This document shows, one piece after another, positions 17,307 through 24,038 of a stretch of 28,766 nucleotides of DNA. The notes beneath the pieces are model-generated. The model was not told where the DNA came from and made no database searches. It worked only from the letters and a program-made list of their open reading frames with translations. Both the position numbers and the translations under genes were made by a program. The stretch is from Pseudomonadota bacterium. Its GTDB lineage: Bacteria; Pseudomonadota; Gammaproteobacteria; Xanthomonadales; Xanthomonadaceae. The stretch covers positions 1-28,766 of the forward strand of contig JAEWNY010000001.1 in NCBI GenBank assembly GCA_023461075.1, written 5' to 3'. Position 1 is the first letter of the stretch. The number at the start of each line of letters is the position of its first letter.

Positions 17307-18879
17307 GCCTAAGCCCGCCATACCACGCGTGGCTTTACAGACTACGGCAGTATCGAAGGATGGCTATACGTTCGATCCTGCCGATGTGTACTGGAAGCTC
17401 AATAAAGATGTACAGATCACTTTCGGCGTCATAGAGGATCTAGATCTGGCTCATAGAGAGGGTGTTCGTCTCACCCTACAGCGTTACGCAGAAGAGCAAT
17501 CCGCTTCACATACCTACAATATGGCCGAGCGCATGAAGCGGTTCATTCGTGAAACGGGCACCACCAAGGTATCTGTGACTTCACTCATTAATTGGAGAGC
17601 CTCACTCGGAGCGGGCGGCGAGTGGAATCTGGGTGGACTTAAGGGGTTCTTGTTGGCATGGCATGACTATGGATTTGGTGGGATTTCCGAAGATGTTGTT
17701 GACTTGCTAGAAGGTTGGCGCATCTCCGGCAATGAGAAGGGCGCTCCTGTCGCAAGCGGCTGCCCCGAAACCGGACCTTTCACGGATCTTGAGTTGCAGT
17801 CCCTGTTGGATTGGGCGAATGTCGCAGTGGTAAAGGAGGCCATTGAATTTGCGGATTACGCCTATCTTTTGACGTTGGCAATAACTGCCCGACGACCGAT
17901 CCAGATTGCGGCACTTCGAGGCAAGGATCTGGTTTTGCCGAAGAAGGGCGATAGCTTCTACTTGCTGAATGTTCCGCGCTCCAAGCAGAGGGGGGGAACC
18001 TTTCGTGGCGAGTTTCGTTCTCTTCCAATCCCAAACGACCTGGGTTTGGTTCTAAGACAACAGCACCGGAGCTCAGTCGAGCTTATTGAGAGTCAGATGG
18101 GATGTACCTTGCATGAGTCGCTGAGGAATGAAGTTCCGATCTTTGTAAATGCGTCCAAGGTCTCCAAGCTTCGGCGTGGTTGCGATGGCTTGATGCTTAA
18201 AGAGTTGCTTGTCGGAGGTACGCCCGATTCGCTGCACGCCACGACCATGTCGTTTAGCCAAGCTCTGCAAAAGATTGCACGCGCGTGTCGTGCGCGCTCA
18301 GAGCGTACTGGCGAGTATCTCCGCCTTACTGCCACGAGATTCCGCTACACACGCGGTACGAAACTTCGTCGTGAAGGCTTTGGGGCATACGTCATCGCTG
18401 AGTTGCTGGATCAATCTGACATCCAGCAGGTCAAGGTCTATACCGACAATACGGCCCAGGAAGCGTTGTTCATCGATCAGATTGTGGGTCCCATCCTTGC
18501 CCCTTTTGCTCAAGCTTGCCTGGGGACCTTGGTTCGCAGCGAGCGTGATGCGATCCGTGGTGATGATCGCACCAGTCGCGTGTCGAATGATCGCCAAAAC
18601 GCCGTGGGAACGTGCGGAAACTATGGGTTCTGCGCCAGTGGTTATCGAGCCTGCTACACATGTGCCCACTTCCAGCCTTGGCTAGACGGCCCACACTCTG
18701 AAGTGCTTGAGGACCTGTACGCGGAGAAGCTCAGGGTGAAGGAGGCTGGGTGTGAGGAGGTGGTGGTCAATGCCAACGATCTCCTGATACTTGCGGTGGA
18801 AGACTGCGCCTCGAAGTGCGCCGCCATGCGTCAAGAACTATTGAGCGCACCATGCATCGTCGAGGTGGCAGATGCCTGA
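17290..18879 (+). CDS. ginB: Tyrosine recombinase, second of three (GinB-like), with C-terminal Cys cluster
   Basis: The protein has 529 residues. The C-terminal half shows a recombinase domain with Arg201/202 (TARRPIQ), a Lys in SKQRGG, Arg352 in TRFRYT and Tyr384 in QQVKVYTDN. Both usual histidine positions are changed: the HxxR box reads T349-x-x-R352, and LGH reads LDQ (Gln375). After the catalytic domain a C-x5-C-x6-C-x2-C cluster (CGNYGFC...CYTC, about residues 439-454) suggests a zinc-binding module, as in TnpB-like partners of Tn554-type elements. AAGGAG lies seven bases before the ATG. The gene overlaps ginA by 17 bases and ginC by 8, so the three are translationally coupled. Confidence 0.86.
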   Translation: MEMRAKPKPAIPRVALQTTAVSKDGYTFDPADVYWKLNKDVQITFGVIEDLDLAHREGVRLTLQRYAEEQSASHTYNMAERMKRFIRETGTTKVSVTSLINWRASLGAGGEWNLGGLKGFLLAWHDYGFGGISEDVVDLLEGWRISGNEKGAPVASGCPETGPFTDLELQSLLDWANVAVVKEAIEFADYAYLLTLAITARRPIQIAALRGKDLVLPKKGDSFYLLNVPRSKQRGGTFRGEFRSLPIPNDLGLVLRQQHRSSVELIESQMGCTLHESLRNEVPIFVNASKVSKLRRGCDGLMLKELLVGGTPDSLHATTMSFSQALQKIARACRARSERTGEYLRLTATRFRYTRGTKLRREGFGAYVIAELLDQSDIQQVKVYTDNTAQEALFIDQIVGPILAPFAQACLGTLVRSERDAIRGDDRTSRVSNDRQNAVGTCGNYGFCASGYRACYTCAHFQPWLDGPHSEVLEDLYAEKLRVKEAGCEEVVVNANDLLILAVEDCASKCAAMRQELLSAPCIVEVADA

Positions 18880-20908
18880 TGTCGTACTGTTCGTTCCGCG
18901 CGACTCTCGGTTTGCTGCAGAAAATTTGGCTGAATTCGTACGCCTTGCACGTGAAGATCTGACAGCATTCGGTGGGCGAGACGGTTGGGATGAGAACAAA
19001 TGGAAACTAGGCAAGAGCTCTATCGTCTTCGCAACTAAGACGAAAGAGCTTACGACCTATCGTTTTACTCCGATGGCCGAGCCGTTCATCCAGTTTGCAA
19101 AGGCTTATATTCGTTATACCTACAGCCACAAACCAGTAAAGTCCGTTGACTACGCGATCAGAGCGTTGCGCTGCATCGAGGCGGCGCTTCTTGAGTCCTG
19201 TGGACATGCCGATGTCAGCCTTCTCAGCGGGGCTGTGATGGATGTGGCAGCTACGAAGTGTCGTGAGTATTACAAGAGCGCCGCAGAGAGATGTCAGACA
19301 GGGCGGAACATGGCACGCATTGTCGACTTCCTCAGGGAGAAGGAGATCGTTCCTTCGCTGCTGCAGTGGAAGTCGCCGTTCCCGAAACCGAAGATACTGA
19401 CTGAAGACATTGGGGAGGCGGGGAAGGCGCACCGAGCAGCGAAGCTACCGTCCAATGAAGCGATGTTCGCTTTGGCGGAGATCTTCGCAACTGCCGACGA
19501 TCTCGAGACCCAGTACTTCTCATCCATCGCCACGTTGTTGATGGTCGCGCCGTCGCGAATTTCTGAGGTGCTAGCGCTCCCAGTCGACTGCATACAGTGG
19601 GAGAGCGACGACGCTGGAGCCCAGCACCTGTGCTTGAGATGGCGGGCTGCTAAGGGCAAGGGAGCGACGAAAAAATGGATCCCGTCAGTGATGCAGGATG
19701 TCGTGGTCGAGGCAGTACGTCGCCTTACCGAAATTGGTGCCCCCGCCCGCGCGGCTGCGCGTTTTGCTCATGAGCACCCCGGAAGATTCATGGATCACCC
19801 CTCCTGTTTGGTAGCGGTGGGGGAAGTTGGCGACCGAGCGCTTATGCCCGACGAAGTCGCGGCCGCTGTAGGACTTCGTGTCAAGGGAAAAACAAATCGT
19901 GATGGCGGCTCGCCTGTCTGGTCCGGCTTCGTCGGCGACAAGCGATTGAAAAAGTTCATTGATAAGGGCGATATCTCCTACAAGGACCTGGCGGCATACG
20001 TTTTCGAAGGGTGCGCCGGGCCGGATTGGCCCTTCGTTGATGGCACCAAGACCGTGAAAGTTTGGGACGCCCTCTGCCTTCACCGCTTGAACGAATTCCA
20101 CCTCGAACATCAGGTCAAACCGTTCTCTTGGACGATCGCCACGGCAGACAACGTTAACGATCGACTGGGGGCGAGGTCGGCTCTTTCGCTCTTTGAGAAG
20201 AAGGGATTTCGTAACTCGGATGGGTCAGCGATCAAGCTCACGAGTCATCAACCTCGCCATTGGCTCAACACCCTGAGTCAGCGCGGGGGAATGGATGAGA
20301 TGACGTTGGCCCAGTGGTCGGGCCGCGCCCGCGTTGCCGACAATGCCCACTACGATCATCGCTCGCCCGAGGAGCGCATGAGGGAGGTGCGGGATATCCT
20401 GAGGGTTGAACAGAGGCCGCTTCTAGAGCGGTTCCAGAGTCGCCAGCCTGTCACCTATCAAGAGCTTGGGGTTGATCGCTTAGGAACTGCCAAGGCCACA
20501 CTCTATGGGATGTGCGTGCACGATTACGCAATGAGTCCATGTCAGAAGCAGCGTGAATGCATGACTTGCAAGGAACACGTATGCATCAAGGGGGATCACA
20601 TGACATTGGAGCGAATCCTACTTCTGGAGGCTCAAACCAAGTCACTTTTGGATCGGGCCATCGAGGCTCACGAAGCCGGCGATTTTGGTGCAGACCGATG
20701 GGTGGACAACCATAAATGGAAGCTGGCACACGTCCAAGCCATGCGTATGGCGCTAGAACATGAAGGCGTGCCTGATGGTTCTGTCTTGCGCATTCCCGAT
20801 GGCCACGATCCTTCGCCTGTGCGACGAGCGCTAATTGAACTAGGGGTGGCGCAGCCTGATGTTCTAGAGGAACTGCATCCGCACGTTATCCCCTTGGCGC
20901 TCGCGTAA
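18872..20908 (+). CDS. ginC: Large tyrosine recombinase, third of three (GinC-like), with C-terminal Cys cluster
   Basis: The protein has 678 residues, the largest of the trio. Catalytic residues are Arg229 in APSRISEV, Lys in KGKGATKKW, His459/Arg462 in HQPRHW, Trp482 (QWSG, in the His/Trp position) and Tyr494 in NAHYDH. The C-terminal extension after the domain contains CVHDYAMSPC, then CMTC and HVC, a Cys-rich module comparable to that in GinB. The start overlaps the ginB stop by 8 bases. The small ginD gene begins 4 bases after its stop. Its action is expected to be recombination at the island ends together with its two partners, which is inference from related elements. Confidence 0.87.
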   Translation: MPDVVLFVPRDSRFAAENLAEFVRLAREDLTAFGGRDGWDENKWKLGKSSIVFATKTKELTTYRFTPMAEPFIQFAKAYIRYTYSHKPVKSVDYAIRALRCIEAALLESCGHADVSLLSGAVMDVAATKCREYYKSAAERCQTGRNMARIVDFLREKEIVPSLLQWKSPFPKPKILTEDIGEAGKAHRAAKLPSNEAMFALAEIFATADDLETQYFSSIATLLMVAPSRISEVLALPVDCIQWESDDAGAQHLCLRWRAAKGKGATKKWIPSVMQDVVVEAVRRLTEIGAPARAAARFAHEHPGRFMDHPSCLVAVGEVGDRALMPDEVAAAVGLRVKGKTNRDGGSPVWSGFVGDKRLKKFIDKGDISYKDLAAYVFEGCAGPDWPFVDGTKTVKVWDALCLHRLNEFHLEHQVKPFSWTIATADNVNDRLGARSALSLFEKKGFRNSDGSAIKLTSHQPRHWLNTLSQRGGMDEMTLAQWSGRARVADNAHYDHRSPEERMREVRDILRVEQRPLLERFQSRQPVTYQELGVDRLGTAKATLYGMCVHDYAMSPCQKQRECMTCKEHVCIKGDHMTLERILLLEAQTKSLLDRAIEAHEAGDFGADRWVDNHKWKLAHVQAMRMALEHEGVPDGSVLRIPDGHDPSPVRRALIELGVAQPDVLEELHPHVIPLALA

Positions 20909-20912
20909 AGCT

Positions 20913-21344
20913 ATGCCAAGAAAGATCGTCACTAAAGTCACCCTGCCCAAGATCTTGCGAGTGCTAGATCAGTGGGAAGGTAAACTGACCTGGGAGTCCT
21001 ATTGTAATCGGGTTGCGCAGGTACTTGGCATCGACTCCGTTAGTCGGCATGCGCTTCTTAATTATCCTGCCATCAAGGAGAGCTATCGGCGTCGACAGCA
21101 GGAGCTTCGAGAGGCTAGACAGCAGGTCCCGCGTGACTTTACGTTGGAAGTCGCAGTTCGACGGATCGCTGATCTTGAGGCGCAGGTGAGCCGGCTCGAA
21201 GCCACCAATACGTTGCTGCTTGATCAATTTCGGCGCTGGCAATACAACGCCTACGCCCAGAACGTCCGGATGGATAGCTTAGACTGGGATAAGCCGCTGC
21301 CTGCGGTCGATCGATCAGGTCATGCGGCAGGAGGACGGAAGTAG
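20913..21344 (+). CDS. ginD: Small coiled-coil accessory protein of the recombinase trio (GinD/TnpC-like)
   Basis: This 143-residue protein has no recombinase domain. Residues 1-55 are helical and basic, with a winged-helix-like pattern (LPKILRVLDQWEGKLTWESY). Residues about 65-115 form a coiled coil with Leu/Ile heptads (VRRIADLEAQVSRLEATNTL). The last 25 residues are polar. It resembles in size, position and architecture the GinD protein of GInt islands and TnpC of Tn554, which assist the recombinases. It follows ginC by 4 bases and is the last gene of the block. Confidence 0.8.
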   Translation: MPRKIVTKVTLPKILRVLDQWEGKLTWESYCNRVAQVLGIDSVSRHALLNYPAIKESYRRRQQELREARQQVPRDFTLEVAVRRIADLEAQVSRLEATNTLLLDQFRRWQYNAYAQNVRMDSLDWDKPLPAVDRSGHAAGGRK

Positions 21345-21592
21345 TAGGTAGCGTTCCAGACTTATAGCGAGCATTGGAGGCCATCTGGGTCGATGGCAGC
21401 CTCATCGGGAACTGGCAATCCATGTTTCGTGGACACTAGGTGCCCTGACTGAGGAGTTGCAATGATTGAGATGGCGAAGGGTGTGAGCCTCCTTCCGTTT
21501 TGGAAGCGCTCGTCACTCGTGCATTGAATGGACCGGCAGTGCCTGTTGTCTAGCCATAGCGCTGGATCGCATTGCTAATAACAACTCAGGTC
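21345..21592. other. Intergenic stretch after the recombinase block
   Basis: No convincing gene is seen. A GAGGAG sequence near 21450 is followed by an ATG and a 21-codon reading frame that ends at a TGA near 21527. This could be a leader peptide or chance. No hairpin with a T run was found, so where the gin transcript ends is unclear. Confidence 0.3.
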
Positions 21593-21790
21593 ATGGTGAA
21601 GAAGAAGGCACAAAACTGTCTCAACATTCCCAGCCTCCGCCAACTGCTGGAGGGGCGAACTGCAGGGGATTTCAAGGCGCTGAGACACCCTCTGGCAGAC
21701 CGGGTCATCTACCCGAAAGATCTTGGTGCGTATACCCAGACACCTGATCGCGACGATCAGGCCGACTCGAGTAGTAAACCGAACGTTTGA
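21593..21790 (+). CDS. Possible 65-residue protein, weak
   Basis: A reading frame from an ATG preceded by CAGG gives a 65-residue product. It has a basic N-terminus (MVKKKAQN), a short helical stretch (IPSLRQLLEGRTAGDFKAL) and a polar tail. No family is recognised. It lies between the recombinase block and the divergent regulator pair, in a stretch otherwise empty. Base composition matches the island. It may be a real small cargo gene or a chance frame. Confidence 0.3.
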   Translation: MVKKKAQNCLNIPSLRQLLEGRTAGDFKALRHPLADRVIYPKDLGAYTQTPDRDDQADSSSKPNV

Positions 21791-21862
21791 TCACTCTGCA
21801 GTCCGTTGCGGCCAGTAGGAGGCGGTAAGCTGGGCTAGATCAAGTCTGGCAATGAGGCGGAA

Positions 21863-22246
21863 TCAGGTCTGATCTTCCCTTTGTCCGGGCGGAGATCCAC
21901 TTGAATCCTGGGATATTGTCCTTGCCTTGCTGCGTGGTGAGTGGGTTGCGAGGAACTCGTGCATCGGTCCGCGGAAGCGAAGTGCATCCGGGGGTATCGC
22001 TACATCGAGCTGCCTGGAGATCGCGAGCGCAAACGATAGCTGCGCTTGCGTCGGCTCCTTTATGTCCCAATCAAGCACTTCTGGAAGCAGGATTTCCAGC
22101 TGCTTTTCCACGCGGCGAACGAATGCGTCTCGTGCCTTCCAGTCCGTCAGTCTGGCCCACTGAGCAGCCAACGCCTGTTCCAGCTGGTCTGACAGGTAGA
22201 TCTCTAGAGACATCTCGAGACCAGGAGCGACAAGGAAATAAGACAT
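21863..22246 (-). CDS. 127-residue island protein with C-terminal PT-x-x-QL domain
   Basis: The function is not recognised. Residues 12-58 are a charged helical segment (IYLSDQLEQALAAQW...RVEKQLEILLPEV). Residues 66-100 read EPTQAQLSFALAISRQLDVA and then PPDALRF with EFLATH. This is the PTxxQLxxAxxIAxxLG...P pattern seen in small mobile-element proteins and in C-terminal modules of some topoisomerases and primases. The tail is disordered (SPRSKARTISQDSSGSPPGQ). A GGGGG ribosome-binding site lies about 6 bases before the ATG. It is divergent from the XRE-type regulator with a perfect dyad between them, so the pair is probably co-regulated. Confidence 0.6.
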   Translation of the reverse strand: MSYFLVAPGLEMSLEIYLSDQLEQALAAQWARLTDWKARDAFVRRVEKQLEILLPEVLDWDIKEPTQAQLSFALAISRQLDVAIPPDALRFRGPMHEFLATHSPRSKARTISQDSSGSPPGQREDQT

Positions 22247-22292
22247 AGAACCCCCAACGATCAGAACGACTCATTTCAGGCCAATGCCCGTC

Positions 22293-22309
22293 AACAATAT
22301 TACATTGTT
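22293..22309. promoter_or_regulatory. Perfect inverted repeat, candidate XRE operator
   Basis: AACAAT, five bases and ATTGTT form a perfect dyad between the divergent 127-residue gene and the XRE regulator. TTGTTT within its right arm could also be a -35 element for the regulator. Its size and position suit a small dimeric helix-turn-helix repressor; binding is inferred. Confidence 0.45.
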
Positions 22310-22366
22310 TTCCGGTAATGCGTAAGTGTACCTAGATTGCTGGGTCGCCCTTTCAGAAGTGCGACA

Positions 22367-22615
22367 GTGGCCAAGAAGACCATCTATTCAGACACTTACC
22401 GCAAGCTGGCGGAAACGCTTCGGAACCGCCGAGAGGAACAAGGCATCAGTCAGACGGTGCTATCGGGTCGCTTGAACTGGTCCCAGCAACGGCTATCTGC
22501 GGTGGAGAGTGGTGCACGACGTCTTGATGTCCTGGAATTCGTGGAGCTGGCAGGTGCACTGGGACTGGACCCATGCGATCTACTGCAAATACTAATGCCC
22601 GGTAATCGCCGCTAG
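22367..22615 (+). CDS. XRE-family helix-turn-helix transcriptional regulator
   Basis: This 82-residue protein is essentially one HTH_XRE domain. It reads YRKLAETLRNRREEQGISQ, then TVLSGRLNWSQQRLSAVESG and ARRLDVLEFVELAGALGLDP. The start is placed at the GTG at 22367, giving the common (M)AKK-type beginning of such short regulators; a TTG at 22337 would add ten unconvincing residues. It probably represses itself and the divergent gene through the inverted repeat at 22293-22309. Its stop codon sits in a CTAG shared with the stop of a convergent small ORF. Confidence 0.82.
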   Translation: MAKKTIYSDTYRKLAETLRNRREEQGISQTVLSGRLNWSQQRLSAVESGARRLDVLEFVELAGALGLDPCDLLQILMPGNRR

Positions 22616-22710
22616 TTGCGAAGGTGTTGCCTAAGACAATACTGGCAATCGGCTTTGAGTTGCTCGAAGAACAACTGCAATTGCTCGCTCGCGATCCCCC
22701 AATCGCTCAT
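22612..22710 (-). CDS. Possible 32-residue protein coupled to the SRAP gene
   Basis: The ATG overlaps the TGA of the SRAP gene (ATGA), and a 32-codon frame follows. It encodes MSDWGIASEQLQLFFEQLK, then a Cys pair (CQYC) and a basic end (LRQHLRN). It fills the whole space to the convergent XRE gene, and the two stop codons share the same CTAG. No family is recognised. Coupling, an amphipathic helix and the CxxC suggest a real small product, but the frame is short enough to be chance. Confidence 0.4.
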   Translation of the reverse strand: MSDWGIASEQLQLFFEQLKADCQYCLRQHLRN

Positions 22711-23642
22711 GCAGCCTCACGATGCTCGTAGTACGGATGCTGCCGATCATCGAATATGTCCTGCATCGCCTGCAGGTTCTCAGGATCCGGGTTCAGCCAT
22801 GCATCGATGTGTTCGGGCTTGATGTTGATGATGGTCCGGTCATGCCCGGCGGCTGCGACTTCGGGTTCCGGCTCATCGGTGATCGCGGCGAACGAAAGCA
22901 AGTCGGGTTCCTCGCCCTTCGGGTCGGTCCAGCGTGACCAGAGGCAAGCGACATACATCGGCTCGCCAGTGCGCGGGGTGAACTGCAGGACCCGGTTCTT
23001 TCCATCTTCGCCGGTGACGTTCTCGTAGAACGTGTCGCAAACCATGATGGCGTGGCTGTAGCCGAAGACGTCCTTCCAGAAGCCGCCAAGGTTGTCGCGC
23101 CGTGCGTTATAGGTGCCCGGGAACTTCTTGTCGTAGAACGCGGGCTTGCCGTGGGGCCGGCACTGGTAGCGCATTGGCAGGATCATTCTCTCCCCGCCTT
23201 GCGACACCATAACCGTCGAATAGGACCCCGGAAAGATTCGCGAGTCGCGTGGCAGGGCATCTAACCGCTTGAGGTCGTCGATCTTCCCCTTCAACTGGCT
23301 GATCTTGGTGGTTGCAATGCGCTGGTCATCCAGCGCCTTCTTTGTCTGCTTGGATTGCAGCGTCCGCTCGGCATCGGCAAGGCGCTTCTTCTGCTTGAAG
23401 AGTTCCTGCTCGAAGCCCATCGCCTGCTCGGCCCGCTTCTCCTGGATGATCCGCCAGATATCCTCCTCTTCGGGCGTCTGCGGGTTCGTGAACCCATCGA
23501 GCATGGCCTTCGGGAACTTGTAGGGGCTGCCGTTCTCCCTCCAGTCCCAGAAGAGCCGCAGATACTCCTTGATGTCCATCTTGGACCCGGTCTCGCGCAT
23601 GAAGCGCTTGTGTTCCTGACGGGCCTGCGCCGAGTAGCACAT
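22707..23642 (-). CDS. SRAP-domain protein (YedK/HMCES-type abasic-site DNA cross-linker) with coiled-coil insert
   Basis: SRAP proteins form a thiazolidine link between the N-terminal cysteine and abasic sites in single-stranded DNA, shielding them from cleavage. This 311-residue protein begins MCYS, so Cys2 becomes N-terminal after Met removal. The other family residues are visible: Asn179 in YNARRDN, Glu207 in FYEN and His267 in GHDRTI. Between the N-terminal strand and the body lies an extra charged helical insert (about 55-130, for example FEQELFKQKKRLADAERTLQ), longer than in YedK and likely a coiled coil. The start at 23642 is fixed by the need for Cys2. It lies one base after the 99-residue gene, in one operon. 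Confidence 0.88.
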   Translation of the reverse strand: MCYSAQARQEHKRFMRETGSKMDIKEYLRLFWDWRENGSPYKFPKAMLDGFTNPQTPEEEDIWRIIQEKRAEQAMGFEQELFKQKKRLADAERTLQSKQTKKALDDQRIATTKISQLKGKIDDLKRLDALPRDSRIFPGSYSTVMVSQGGERMILPMRYQCRPHGKPAFYDKKFPGTYNARRDNLGGFWKDVFGYSHAIMVCDTFYENVTGEDGKNRVLQFTPRTGEPMYVACLWSRWTDPKGEEPDLLSFAAITDEPEPEVAAAGHDRTIINIKPEHIDAWLNPDPENLQAMQDIFDDRQHPYYEHREAA

Positions 23643-23643
23643 C

Positions 23644-23943
23644 TCAGCGCCCCGCCAGCGTCCAGCGCGCCTGCCGCGGGAGCATGCCCATGTGACGCAT
23701 CCAGTTCTCGGCCGTCTGCCGGTTTGGGAAGGTCTTGGGTCGGGCGCCAAAGCTCGCAGCTGGGTACAGGGCACCACGCATCGGCAGGACATCCTCCTCC
23801 AGCAACCGGGTGAACCCCCGGCCATGGATGAGGATGGCCCAGCGGTCCCTTCCGTGTCCGATCTCCACTGCCTCGAAGCGCTTGATGAGGAAGAACAGGC
23901 GCCCGAGCTGCGCGAGGGTGAGATCCAGCAGCTTGTATTCCAT
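23644..23943 (-). CDS. 99-residue protein of unknown function, operon partner of the SRAP gene
   Basis: This small mixed alpha/beta protein starts MEYKLLDLTLAQLGRLFFLI and has a strand-rich centre (DRWAILIHGRGFTRLLEEDVL). Its C-terminal part contains FPNRQTAENWMRHMGM, reminiscent of a nucleic-acid- or ligand-binding fold but not assignable. AAGGAGG lies five bases before the ATG, a strong site that settles the start. It is first in an operon with the SRAP gene, whose ATG follows after one base, and is divergent from the MrfA-type helicase gene. Its association with DNA-repair genes is positional evidence only. Confidence 0.72.
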   Translation of the reverse strand: MEYKLLDLTLAQLGRLFFLIKRFEAVEIGHGRDRWAILIHGRGFTRLLEEDVLPMRGALYPAASFGARPKTFPNRQTAENWMRHMGMLPRQARWTLAGR

Positions 23944-23980
23944 CGTCGCCTCCTTCTTCACGCCCCCATTCCATCCCTTC

Positions 23981-24003
23981 CGCATCTCACGGCGTGAGAC
24001 GCG
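23981..24003. promoter_or_regulatory. Dyad between the divergent SRAP and MrfA operons
   Basis: TCTCAC, GGC and GTGAGA form a perfect dyad that extends outward with one mismatch to 10-base arms (CGCATCTCAC against GTGAGACGCG). It lies in the 95-base gap between the two divergent starts, a suitable place for an operator controlling both. It does not resemble the usual LexA boxes. It could also be part of a promoter. Confidence 0.4.
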
Positions 24004-24038
24004 ATCGTTCTCTACTGGCGGTCCTTACGGGAGCCCGC

